From Microstegium vimineum (Eukaryota > Streptophyta > Magnoliopsida > Poales > Poaceae): a stretch of DNA of 64,000 nt. A model generated the notes under the pieces. It did not search any database. It saw only the letters and a list, made by a program, of their open reading frames with translations, and was not told where the DNA came from. Shown in pieces: positions 12,900 to 23,733 of the stretch. Location: positions 22,237,973-22,301,972 of the forward strand of contig CM039129.1 of assembly GCA_022036555.1 (NCBI GenBank), given 5' to 3'. Both the position numbers and the translations under genes were made by a program. Numbering within the stretch: the stretch's first letter is position 1; each line of letters starts with the position of its first letter.

Positions 12900-13735
12900 A
12901 AAAAAAACATCTCCTGCCCCATGGGGGGCGATCCCACGATGGGGAAAACGTGGTCCGCTAAAAAAGGGGTGGGTAAAGCACCGCCACGACCCCCCGGTCT
13001 TTTGGGGTCACGCCGGGTCCCCCCCGGCCAGACCCCAGGGGTCTCGCCCCGGAGGCCGCCCCTTGAGGCATTGTCTCTAGGCCTGTTGCGCATCCAAACT
13101 TTCGGTTCACGACCCCAATCGGGGGGGGTAAATGTCCCGGTTGTTCCCAAACCTGTCCGTCTCTCTTTTCCCCTAAAAAAAACCAGCCAAGTGCCCTCCC
13201 ATTCACAATACTACAAGGGGTCCTCACCCCTCTTGGTGGACTCTTTTTTTGGGTTGGGGGGCTTAGCTTTCTTGGGAAGGGGATCACTAGAGATGTCTGA
13301 CAGTGTGTCAAGTGGGTTGCGAAGATAGTTCGGTTTTGCAATCCACACTTGCTTCTGTGGATGTGGTTTTGGGTGGCTCTTCAAACACACCATCTCTTTA
13401 TAGGAAACTCAGAGGGGTCGGTAGGCTTAGGTGGAGTGATCTTGGTAAGCTTGGGAGTTGTGGTGAGTTTCTCATTCTCGCTCAAACCACTGCACTCACC
13501 GTATTCTTACCGAACATGCTATCGTCCTTCCCACCTATAATAAAGCCTACTCCCGTGTTGCCAGCCGTTTTGCATTGGCTGAGCATCATCCCCAACTGCG
13601 GCTCTCGGCAAGACACCCAGATCAAGATGGACCGAAGGTATGATTTTTCTTCCTCGGTACGCATCTTGTCGTGTCTGCACGACGCGATCTCAAGCTCCAA
13701 AGCTCAAAGCATTCCGACTCTCTAGTACCATCTGA
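12900..13735 (-). pseudogene. Family B gag C-terminal region, degraded
   Basis: The clean part contains a minus-strand frame (13,482-13,700) with 'CRHDKMRTEEE' and 'WVSCREPQLGMM', and a second (13,211-13,393) with 'KQVWIAKPNYLRN' and 'LPDISSDPLP'-like text. Both are characteristic of the extended C-terminal part of grass copia gag. Further left, a basic Arg/Gly/Pro-rich tail is visible in broken frames at 12,960-13,150. Family-B copy 2 lacks this whole part. Frameshifts separate the blocks. Confidence 0.65.
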
Positions 13736-14660
13736 TGCTGACCTTCTCTAGCATAGCAATCCTAGCATCTCTCTGTGATAGCTCAGAACGCAAGCCTAAG
13801 CAAGACTTGCATGCACCAAGTAAGCTAGGCCTAGCCTTCAGCTCACTGACCTCCTCAAGTAGAGTGTCATGCTTGTCCTAGAGAGTGACAAGATCAGACA
13901 TGTGAATGGCGCAAGCATCACACTCTACCTGCTCGGTAACCACCACTAACACCTTAGCAAAATCTAGCTCATGAAGCGCGCTAAGGTACTTTGCCTTAAA
14001 GTCGTTCCTCTCAACTGCGGCACGCTTGAGCAACGCATCTTGACTCATCAGGTGTCATTCAGAGACTCAATCTCAAGAGAGAGGGACTCGGTGGTGGGTG
14101 GTACCTCGGGTGTGTCGGAGTCGTAGTCGTAGTCGGGGCCTTCCTTGCGCTTGCCAACCTTGCCTTCTTCAATCACCATGGTGCAAAAGCCACCGTGCTT
14201 GGCATCGGCATAGTAGCATAGGTCGTTGAGCTTGTCCTCAACCTTTCCCTTGGACTCATCATCGCTTGAAGAAGCACCTCCATCGAAGGAAGCATCGATG
14301 TCGCTGAGGGAGGCAAGGAAGGCTCGGTGCTTGTCCTTCACCTTGTCGATCACCTTCTTGGAGGACCTTCGGTGGTGGCTTGTGCTGTCCTCGAAGTGGT
14401 GCTTGCGCTTGTCCTTGCGGTTGGTGAAGTCACCTGCAACTTCTTGGGGCAGTTTTTCGATGAAGTGATCCTCATCACCGCAATGGTAGTACCCTTGGCT
14501 GAGCCACCACGCCGACGGTTCAAACGATTGTTGTGAAACCGTTTAGAACTTGGTGATGACCAAAGCCAACTCATCATCTCCAAGAGCCTCCACTTGATCC
14601 TCTGTCACAGAAATCAAAGACAAAGCAAACAAGGGTGTGAAGGGTCAGAGGAGGAATTGC
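13736..14660 (-). pseudogene. Family B gag, central part with damaged CCHC knuckle
   Basis: Minus-strand translation shows a coiled-coil-like segment with 'KRAAVERNDFKAKYLS' and 'LHELDFAKV' (13,940-14,040), broken by an in-frame stop. An acidic Ser-rich stretch ('SSSDDESKGKVEDKL') and 'KHRAFLASLSDIDASFD' lie at 14,200-14,350. The CCHC zinc knuckle at about 14,446-14,492 is damaged: indels remove the first and last Cys. Gag forms the virus-like particle and packages element RNA. The left part of gag is separated from its N-terminus (16,347-17,003) by inserted Ty3/gypsy sequence. Confidence 0.75.
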
Positions 14661-15108
14661 TTTCTTCTTTATCACCAGCAACTTATACTTAGCATTCATT
14701 GCGCTCTATGTTTTATTTAGTTGTTTCATGCAATTTTAACATCAACTCAGCACGTTGCTTAGCATCAAAATTCAATTGTTCAGAAGTTGGTAGAGGCATT
14801 AATCAATAGGAGCACGTTTTGGGAACAAGCCATAAACAACCTCAAATGGGCACATCTTGGTAGTAGAATGCAATGAACAATTATAAGCAAACTCAATATG
14901 AGGCAAACAATCTTCCCACGTCTTAATATTCTTCTTTTAAAACAACCTTAACATAGTAGACAAAGTTCTATTCACAACTTCAGTTTGACCATCAGTTTGG
15001 GGATGACATGTGGTAGAAAATAAAAGCTTAGTCCCTAATTTACCCCATAAAGTTCTCCAAAAATGGCTAAGAAATTTTAGCATAGCGATCAGAAACAATT
15101 GTATTTGG
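14661..15108 (-). pseudogene. Ty3/gypsy integrase fragment inserted in copia gag
   Basis: The sequence is nearly the same as 24,010-24,432 of the CRM-like element, i.e. the C-terminal half of its integrase on the minus strand, with additional indels. The junction at 14,660 cuts family-B gag right after 'gaggaggaa', and gag resumes at 16,347 with 'gaagacgtacc'. Intact family-B copy 2 reads through this point at about 34,457-34,470. No 3' LTR is present on the left, so the inserted element has lost that end. Confidence 0.75.
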
Positions 15109-15444
15109 CTCTGATACCAAATGATACATCCGTCCAGGTAGGGTTGGCCGTGGCCCCATAAATTGAGGTTGCCCGGACCCCAACGTTCTTAGGCACACCC
15201 ACTCGGAGGGGAAAAGGTTCAATCTCCCTAAAAACAGTCTGATAGGGGAAGGGTGGTCTCCCTTTTAAGGTGGCTTCCTCCTCCCTAGCTAAGCAAAGTG
15301 GGATTATTCAGAGGCTCACACATTTGCCGTCCGACTATAACTGGGCCACTTGGCCCGTTATTTGTTGCGTCTTTGCAATGGGTATAATCGAGGATGTCCT
15401 CATCTTTCCCCACCCCCTTAAACAAGGGCTCAGCCTGATACCAA
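15109..15444 (-). repeat. PBS, short LTR-like block, PPT and second PBS
   Basis: On the minus strand this stretch reads as a second PBS-like site (about 15,431-15,443), a purine tract (about 15,403-15,418), a 280-bp LTR-like block (about 15,123-15,402) whose end matches the terminal 'gatgaggacatc' of the CRM-like LTR, and a Met-type PBS (15,109-15,121, 'ggctctgatacca' on the plus strand). The left edge joins integrase sequence without its normal continuation. It may be a heavily deleted element or a rearranged LTR. No coding sequence is seen. Confidence 0.45.
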
Positions 15445-16346
15445 TGATGAAGACCCGTAGGGTTTGTGGTCCGATCTTTCGATGAGAGTTGGTGGATAAC
15501 TCATTGGTGGATGGAGATGACGTTCACGGCCGACTAAAACCGTTCAAGGATGTGCGCCTTAGCAACCGATACACCACCTCCGATGGCTGTTGTGATCTTG
15601 CGGCGCGACACCAGCCACTGGGGCCCCTGTCCTGCAAGCAATCGAAGAACCGCAAAAACAAGATGAAACAAGCACTCATTCCCAAGATGAATTGAAGGTT
15701 CAATCTGAGAACACAATATGGTGAGGTTCTGTTGCCCAATCAGACGACGGTTGATCCAACCCGCGCGCTGAAAGGCGGCAGCAATAGCTAACTCGACGAA
15801 ACAAACCTAAACTATTTGTGGCGGCTCTAAAGAACTTATAAGGAGTTGGGAGGACCGACCCCAAGGGTTTTGGGGGTCGTTCTCCAACCCTAGGACGCAT
15901 CCCTAATGGCCCCCAACTTGATACATGGGCCATCAGCCCAAATTAAGGTGACGCAGCCCCGGTGGATAGAAAAGGACTCGGTACAAAAACGACTACTTGG
16001 ATGTTTCCGATAAGAATTGCCTTGGTTCTGGATCCGTTGGAAATTTGACTTGATAAGTTTTCCCAAAAGTGCGAGAATGTTCCAATCGGAGTCGTATGAA
16101 GTCGTGGCTCCCATCACAAGTTGGTGTTGTCCTGCAGTCCAAATCTAGTTACGCCCATCCCGTGTCCCGCTGATCCCCCTCCATTGTTCCTGAGCAAACA
16201 AGGTCCCAACGTGTCTCCATTGTCTAAATATAATGGACAAGAGTTTGAGAATGAACTTACTTGATGGTTGGTTCACGGGCAGGGCACGAGTAATAGGACC
16301 AAGTGGTGCTGGAGATGGTTTTGGTGTGGTGTTGATGTCCTCATCA
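15445..16346 (-). repeat. CRM-like LTR, degenerate copy
   Basis: This 902-bp block matches the two 907-bp LTRs of the element at 22,827-29,857 from end to end. It begins 'tgatgaagacccgtaggg' against 'tgatagcgacccgtaggg' and ends 'gatgtcctcatca'. After its end family-B gag resumes with 'gaagacgtac'. It is the 5' LTR of the inserted Ty3/gypsy remnant. It has many single-base indels relative to the clean copies. Confidence 0.85.
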
Positions 16347-17003
16347 GAAGACGTACCGCGGGGCCAGAAACCAATGCATAGAGGTTTCGACGGGTTTTCA
16401 AGCTTGGCCCTGGTCTGGTAGTCAATCTCCGAGGCTTGAGCTTGCTGAACAGCTCGTCCAGGTCAGGGCATCATAGCCTGGTGACTTTCTCATGGCAGCC
16501 ACCTTATCTCCCCACACCTTCCAATAAGAGCATGCAAAAGCTTGATAGCCATTCATGATCATCAAAAGGAAAGTTGGCTCGATTAGCACGCATCTTGTTG
16601 ACGATAGATTGGAAGGGGAGTAAACATTCTTGTCAACAGATTCGGCCCAAACTGAGAAAAGTTCTTGTACTCTCTACGTCGTGTCGAGAGTCTGGACTTG
16701 ATCTGAGTGTTACCCTCATGATATCGCACAAGTGTTTGCCGATCTCCCATGCCGTAGTGAGACTCGAACTCTCCTCAAACTTAGGAAGGACAAACTCGAA
16801 AAGGGAGGATGCTACGGGTTCTTGCGTTTGGACGCATGTTGCGTGATTTGCAGCCTTAATCCCAGCACCAAGACACATAGTCAGCACTCTCACAAATCTC
16901 CCAATACTTCGTATCAAGCCCTTGTAGGTAAGCAGACATGCGCACCTTCCAATAGGCAAGTTTGTTCCATCGAAGAACGGGGTTTGCCAGCACCCTTTCC
17001 CAT
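16347..17003 (-). pseudogene. Family B gag N-terminal part
   Basis: The sequence aligns with 34,467-35,121 of family-B copy 2 on the minus strand. The probable start ATG is at 17,003-17,001, followed by a 'GAGKP' stretch as in copy 2. The region corresponds to the DUF4219/UBN2-type part of plant copia gag, including text related to 'YWEICESADYVVLGA'. Many indels break the frame, and sequence quality remains moderate here. The protein continues at 14,660 beyond the inserted Ty3/gypsy block. Confidence 0.7.
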
Positions 17004-17051
17004 GTCGCCTTCGCGAATCAAGAACCGTGTAAGGTGGATTGATCCCTTACC

Positions 17052-17065
17052 GGCTCTGATCCAAT
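17052..17065 (-). other. Primer-binding site of family B copy 1
   Basis: The plus strand reads 'ggctctgatccaat', the reverse complement of an initiator-Met tRNA PBS with one base missing relative to the clean copy at 35,170-35,184. It abuts the 5' LTR. Confidence 0.8.
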
Positions 17066-19132
17066 TGAAGGGCCGAGACGACAACTAGACGGGGGGGGGG
17101 TGAATGGGAGCCAAAAAAAATTCAACTCAAGACTTGGCCTTGTCCAAACTCCCCACCCAAAACTTGACCTTGGAAGAACCCCACCCTTTCACCAAAGACC
17201 TACAAGTAGGTGGACACCTTAGGAAGACCCCTAAAGGTGCATCGGGCGGTCAGAGAAGATGGAGAATGATCAAAGCCACAAACTTGAAACCGATACACCG
17301 AGAGCGGTACTCTCAACCCCTAGAGGAGAGGCAAGACCACACCCAAAAATACTTATGAGAACTGGTCTCAAAAGTACCTAATCAGGTTCCTTACGTGAAT
17401 ACGAATCCAACGCAACAAATGGAACTTGATTTGGAGTCCGGACGAGAGAGAAACGCCCAAAACAGCGATCAACAGTGACCACAGGACCCAATCGCCTTGT
17501 TCCGGTGGTTAGGGCCGAAGGTGCGGTCCGGAGCTAGGTGCGTGCTGTAGTTTTTCGGATGAAACCCCGGACCACTCGCTATGGTCTGGTGCTAAAGGTC
17601 CGGAGGGTGGTCCGACGCTGTTTCTTCACAAAATCAACAACACAGTGAGCTCTGGACCTCCGGACTAGTGGTCCGACAGTACCACAGGACTAGTGGGGGG
17701 TGGTCCGAAGCTAGGGGCTTTCTCTGGTCACTTTCGGCCAGACCACAGGACCACTCGCCTATGGTCCGGAGCCTTTTCCAAGGTGGTCCGGGAGCTCACG
17801 AACAGTGTACAGAAACCCGCGAAAACCAATTTCTCTCCGCCAAATCTTCCCAAAACTCAACCAAATGAACTCCAACTGCAACCAAACTTTGTAGTCATGA
17901 TCCTTGTATAGTTGGGGAGTAACCCGAAGAAACATCCCTCAATTTGGAGAGGATAAACAGGAACACTCGGATTTGGGGGAGAAGGGAAGAACGAAGAACG
18001 CCACAAAGAAATCGCCCGATCTACAAGCTCGTGAGGTTTGAGGAGAATCCTTCGGTGAAAGATGCTCCTCACAAGTCGCACAAATTGGTTCAAACGGTTT
18101 TTCAAAGCTACTCTCAACAAAGAGGAAAACATCTCAGGAAAAAGAGAGAGCAAATGCAAAACGGGAAAAAACACCCAAACAAAACGAGAACACGATCACG
18201 AAAGTGAAGCCACCATGGCTTACGGATGTTTCGGCCTCCGTTCCTCGCAACAAACACAAGTTCTTACACCGGTGACACAGTGGATCTCAAGAAAGAAGAA
18301 GCTAGGTAAGGGAAAACCTAGGAATAGGTGGGAGAGAGAGTAATGCCAAAGATAGGATGAGGTACCCCTTCAAACCCCTATTTACAGGGCTTTGGCTATT
18401 TCTCAAGACCCCCTAGATACTGGTGAACTACCTGCCTAAGCATTGCAGTCCAAGCTCCAGAAATAAACTTCCCCGATTTGAATCGACGACCCCGCTTCGT
18501 GCCAGGAGTTGCCGTCGCCTCGATGCAAACCTCCAGGATTCCGCCCGTGCCATCCTGCTTCCTCGGGAAACTCCGCCTAGGTTTGGAGGCCCAAACCCAG
18601 GAAACCCTCCACTGGTAGCTTTGGGCTCAACTACCGAACCCCGAGTTTTGAGGCCCAAACTCGGAAACCGTCCTCGGATGGTTTTGAGGCCCAAACCACC
18701 AAACCGCTCGACTCGAGCCACCTTGTCCTCGCCTGGTCGGAACTCTGAGTCCCCTGAGCCTCCGCTCGACTCCCGTGTCCACCGTCTTGACTCGGTCGAC
18801 TCGGTCTACCTCCATGTCTTCTCGCACCTCGCTGGTGCCAAGTACTAGCCACCACAGCTAGTCCTCCGGCGCCCATGGTCCCTCAGTCCGAGCCTTGCTT
18901 CCACCCTTCACCACTCTCAGTCCATCGGCACGACAAGCCTCTATGCGACCTTCTCCATGCCATTGACCACTGTCACTAGGCATAGCACCTGCACACCACA
19001 AGCCGATAGACATGCACAGACTTTCTTTCGCAAGGGGTAGGGTAAGCCACTCAAACTGAAATACTCACGTGTTGGACGATCACTCATCATAAAGCTGAAC
19101 ATACATGGGTACTTATCCACCATGTGTTCGCA
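17066..19132 (-). repeat. 5' LTR of family B copy 1
   Basis: This 2,067-bp LTR begins 'tgaagggccgag' and ends 'gtgttcgca' on the plus strand. It is collinear with the 2,050-bp LTR at 35,185-37,234. It carries many short repeats of the type TCCGGA/TCCGAC (17,500-17,810). A TATA-like 'ctgtaaatagg' lies on the minus strand near 18,380, matching the similar site near 36,475 in the other copy. The five bases after the end are 'tcatt', but the partner on the left cannot be read. Confidence 0.9.
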
Positions 19133-19460
19133 TCATTTTATGCCTTGGTAAGGAATCATACACCTTGTGAGTGATCTAGATTTCTATATGAGGAGTAAGA
19201 TGACTTATGTGCTTTCTTTTGAAAAACTTATCAAAAACTCCAAGTACTAAAAATATGATTGGGGGGAGATGACTTTGCCTTGAGAACTATTCCATTTATC
19301 AACCTCTCAAGGATATATGTTTAGACAATACCACATATCCCACTTGTATAACAAAGTATATTGAATAAATCTTTATGCTCTCTTATGCTTTAAGAATATC
19401 ATTGTTATGTTTACTTTTATCCTTTACTCAAGGACGAGCAAAGAAGTAAGTATGGGGGAT
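19133..19460 (+). other. 3' tail of an unidentified LTR element
   Basis: There is no gene here. The end, 'gacgagcaaagaagtaag' followed by 'tatgggggat', is the type of sequence found just before the 3' LTR in several grass Ty3/gypsy families: a purine-rich tract on the plus strand. No LTR follows; family-H LTR sequence starts at 19,461. It is probably a fragment of an older plus-strand element into which neighbours inserted. Confidence 0.45.
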
Positions 19461-20916
19461 TGTAGAGTTGAGATGGCGGACTAGAGGGGGGTGAATAGCC
19501 TTTTCTAAAACTTAAGCGCAATGGCTAACAGAAACAAATGCGGAATTAAAACTATCGGTCTAACCAAGACTACACCCCTCTATCTATAAATCTAGCACCT
19601 AGCAAAGTATGTCTATTAATGCTAACTAAGGTGCCATGCTAGGAAGCTCACCTAAATAAGTCTAGGTTGCAAGATCACACAAACCTTAGCAACTAGTACT
19701 CTAAAGCACACTCGGAGCTCCTACACATACTAGTAAGCAAAGCACAAAGCACCTAAGCTCACTAGCAATGCTCTCTAGCAAGACTACACAAGCCAACTAG
19801 AGAGCTCAACTTACTTAGCTACACAAACTAAGCAATGTGACTAACAAGGCTACTCAAGCCAATTAGTCACTCAAGATCTTACTTCTAAGCTACACAAGCT
19901 AGAAGGTAACTAGGCAAGCCACACAAGCTAAACTAGTTACAAGAGCAACAAAGAAAAACTAGCACAAGATATGAACAAGTAAATACAAGCTAGTGAATTG
20001 GAGAATGCAAACCATTGAGAAGATGTACAAGGTTGACACAGTGATTTTTCTCCCGAGGTTCCTCAGTTAGCTCAACGCAGTTAAGGGGCAGGCGACCAGA
20101 CACAGACCCAATGGTCCGGACCGCCACAACCCCTGCGTCCGGACCAGTGTCCGGACCTCATAGACTCGGCCAAACCTAGGGTTAGGTTCCGGAATCATTC
20201 ACCAATGGTCCAGACCCTACTGTCCCTAGCATCCGGAGCTCGGTTTTTCAGCCGAGACTCCTCCGCACTTCTTCCTTTGCTTCTCATGTGCTAACACAAA
20301 TGTGTTCTTCACCTTGTGCATGCGTGTTAGCATTTTCACAATCATTTTTAAAGCATTTTCACTTGCTCTTACTGCGCCACTCGATCCTTATTCATCGCAA
20401 AGTTAGATCGCTCATGGTGGCACTAGATAACCGATATGCAAACAAGTTTGCTCCTCTTGATAGTACGACTATCTATCCTAAACCCGGTCATAAACTTCTC
20501 TACACACCTATGACCGGTGAAATGAAATGCTCTATGGTTATACCTTTTACTTGCGCATTCCATTCCATCTCCTTCTCCAATGTTGATGCAACACATGCAC
20601 CAACCTATCACCAAATGATATGATCCACTCAAGCATCACGTGACCGTGTTGACCTCACTTGCTCTTCACCGTTGTGTTGGTCCATTAGTGCCAAGCATCA
20701 ACCGCTTGCCCTTCACACTTGCAACCGGTCCATCAAGCCAAGCCTCATCTTGATATTCTCCACCTTGATCACATGACTCCATGTCATGTCTCATGTGCAA
20801 TAAGCTCCTTCATCAAACAATCACATGTGAACTAATCTTCTGGGTATATATCACTTGAACACATATTAGTTCACTTAGGTTGTCACTCAATTACCAAAAT
20901 CACATAGAGACTCTCA
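19461..20916 (-). repeat. 3' LTR of family H copy 1
   Basis: The block begins 'tgtagagttgagatgg' and ends 'gagactctca', giving 1,456 bp with TG and CA termini. The first 600 bp match 53,165-53,760 closely. After that the two LTRs differ completely, which points to a deletion or replacement in one of them. The five preceding bases are 'gggat'; the matching TSD would lie beyond the window. Confidence 0.8.
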
Positions 20917-20930
20917 ATACCCCCCTTTTT
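20917..20930 (-). other. Polypurine tract of family H copy 1
   Basis: The plus strand reads 'ataccccccttttt', a purine tract on the minus strand directly next to the 3' LTR. It primes plus-strand DNA synthesis in reverse transcription. Confidence 0.75.
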
Positions 20931-22821
20931 GGTAATTGATGACAACTCTACGAAGATATGAAAATTAAGATCTTTTTGGACATTATGCCATTTATCCAAC
21001 ATTTAAGCTCTATAACAAGATTTGGATAAATGCCACAAAATCCGACTTGGTAGTGATAGCTCCCCCTACATGTGTGCTCAACAAGATTTCTTTCAAGCCT
21101 TGGACACATGCATAAATAGGAGTTTTGGGAGTGCTAGCAACACTAAGTGATGCGATATAGGATAAACCTTTGAAGATACTCAATGTAGTTGCACTTTGAA
21201 GTTCATCCTTAGCACCACCATGGTTAGCTAGATAGCACAAAAACACTAGAAACCCCATGATATCAACACTATAAGCAAGGGTTGTAGATACCACTTTTTA
21301 GCTCAACTATCTAGCTTACCAACCTATGCATGCTAGTTTATCAAGTTATCATTCAAATCCTATAACTAGCATACACCACACAAGCATACATATAAAGATA
21401 AGACTAATGCAATATGCAAGCAAGCACATGAATATGCACATATTGAATGCAATCAATCAAGTTCATGAGCTTGCTCCCCCTACTTGTGTGCATCACTTAT
21501 TTATCTCTTAGTCCAAGACTTTGATCCTTTGATCTTGTTCCCTTGTCCATGTCCATGTCTCTTCCCTTTAGTGCATGTCCATTCACTAATATATCTTTGT
21601 TCACTAATCTCTCCCCCTTTGTCATCAATTTTCCATAAAAGGTATGCTCATATTGATACAAAGGTTGCACTAGGGTAGATGGTTTATACTTGTATCTTTT
21701 CATTTTTGATGGACATTAACATCTATGTATTGGAATGACTCTTCATGACAGATCATTGACCATTATACCATTGAGTAGGGCAACTCCCCTTTGGTCAAAG
21801 CAATTGTCATCCAAATAAGCTTTGCAAGTAAGAGAATTTTGATTTGATCACTTAAGGTTGAGGATCGCTTGTTAGCTTGTTGGATATCACTTGTGAGATA
21901 CCACTTGTAGAATTTCTTGAATTAAACACATGTGGGCTATCCCAAGTATGCTAGAACTAGACATGTTTTGCAAGTACCAATATGAAAGTTGATACTATTT
22001 GAAAGATTAGCATAAGTCTAGATACCATTTGTAAGTTACATCTTGATATCCATTTGCATAGTTGTCTTGTGCTTGAACTAGATTCATCTTCATGAGCTTC
22101 TATGTTGGACTTGAACTAAAATGAGTTGCATAAGCTTTCAAGACCGGTTTAAACCCTCTCTAAGCTTGTTCACACACATTAAGCGGTTATCTTATAGAGG
22201 TTGTACTTGTCACTTGATTGCAATCCAAAATAGATCAAGTATTTGGGTTTACTAGCTCATGAACAAACTTATATACTACCACTAGATTCAAATAATCAAT
22301 CAAGCAATAGTGGTGGGATACAAGCATAAAATTCATTTGATTTTCAATGAATGATTCCTATGTATGACTATATGCACTAAACATGTCCTAAGCAATTATG
22401 TATGCATATGTCAAACAATTTCACCATTGCTATTTTGGAGTAGAGGATAGTCATATAAATTTATCTCCCATAGCAATGTGAAGTCCAATTAAGAGCATGC
22501 TGAAGACCAATGAATATCAATATGAATTCTATTCTTCACCCATATAATTTGAGTCCCACTAATTATCAAGTGCACTTTCTTGTTGTGGTTTACTTGCTTC
22601 TTCTTTCATATTTGCTTGCATAAGAGAATACCAAATGATGTATCACTTGTAGGTTTATGAATTGCTCTCTTTTGAGTGTTGCTTGCTTTCTTTTGATCAA
22701 TCCTATTGATTTCTTCAACTAAGCTTCCAAATGATCCCTAGATCACCACTTCCATGTTAGCCTTCCAAGTACCACACTTGGTTTCACCTACACAACGACG
22801 TCAAGCCCCTACACTTAGGGA
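20931..22821 (-). other. Family H internal non-coding DNA, part 1
   Basis: This is an AT-rich stretch without a convincing frame. It has three further PPT-like motifs on the minus strand: 'gctccccctacatgtgtgc' at 21,059-21,077, a close copy at 21,472-21,490, and 'ctctcccccttt' near 21,607. It ends at the TSD of the CRM-like insertion. Confidence 0.6.
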
Positions 22822-22826
22822 GAAGT

Positions 22827-23733
22827 TGATAGCGACCCGTAGGGTTCACAGTCCGATCTTTCGATGAGAGTTGGTGGATAACTCGATTGGTGGATGGAGA
22901 TGACGTTCACGGCTCGACTACAACCATCCAAGGAAACTGCGCCTTAGCAACCGATACACCACCTCCGATGGCTGCCGTGATCTTGCGGCGCGACAACTAG
23001 CCAATAGGGCTCCCGTCCTACAAGCAATCGAAGAACCAACAAGAACAAGATGAACAAGCACTCAATTGCAAGATGAATATGAAGGTTTCAATCTGAGAAC
23101 ACAATATGGTGAGGTTCTGATGACAATCAGACGGACGGTTGATCCAACACGCGCGCTGAAAGGCGGTAGCAATAGCTAACTCGACGAAACAAAACCTAAT
23201 CTGTTTACAGCGGCTCTAAGTACTTATAACCTATTGAGAGAACGACCACAAGGGTGTTTGGGTCGTTCTCCAACCCTAGGACGCGTCCCTAATGGACCCA
23301 ACTTGATACATGGGCCATCGGCCCAAAATAAGGTGACGCAGCACCGTTGGACAGAAAAGGTCTCGATACAAAAACGATGACTCTGGACGCATCTGATAAG
23401 GTATATCCATGCTTCTGGATCCGTTGGAATGTAGACTTGATAAGGTTTCCAAAAAGTGCTAGAACATCCCAATCGGAGTCCGTATGAAGTCGTGGCATCC
23501 ATCACAAGATGGCGCTGTCCTGCAGTCCAAATCCAGTTGGTGCCCATCCCTTGCCCTGCTGATCCTCCCCATCGTTCCTAAGCAAAACAAGAGCGCACGT
23601 GTCTCCATTGTCTAAATATAATGGACTAGAGTTTAAGAATGAACTTACTTGATGGTTGAGTTCACGGGCACGAGCACGAGTAATAGGACCAAGTGGTGCT
23701 GGAGATTGTATTGTTGTGTTGATGTCCTCATCA
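22827..23733 (-). repeat. 3' LTR of the CRM-like element
   Basis: This 907-bp LTR has TG/CA termini and is the same length as its partner at 28,951-29,857. By eye the two differ at a few percent of positions. A minus-strand TATA-like site ('ggttataagtac') lies at about 23,219-23,230. The end next to the PPT also encodes the C-terminus of pol. Confidence 0.95.

Larger units (their letters stand above)
8770..19132 (-). mobile_element. Ty1/copia element, family B copy 1, degraded
   Basis: This is a minus-strand copia element. Left to right on the plus strand it shows a partial 3' LTR, a polypurine tract, a non-coding stretch, RNase H, an integrase-RT linker, integrase, gag, a Met-type PBS and a 5' LTR. 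The gene order gag-integrase-RNase H is the copia order. Its LTR, gag and post-PPT sequence match the family-B element at 32,383-37,234. The left half is low quality and RT sequence was not found. The gag is split by Ty3/gypsy debris at 14,661-16,346. A TSD cannot be tested because the left terminus is unreadable. Confidence 0.8.

Noticed and set aside
17857..18848. Open frames up to 141 codons in 17.8-18.9 kb
   Set aside because: They lie inside the family-B LTR and are not conserved as frames in the copy at 35,185-37,234.
20288..20623. 111-codon frame in the family H LTR
   Set aside because: It is confined to the LTR and shows no motif; LTRs of this type are non-coding.
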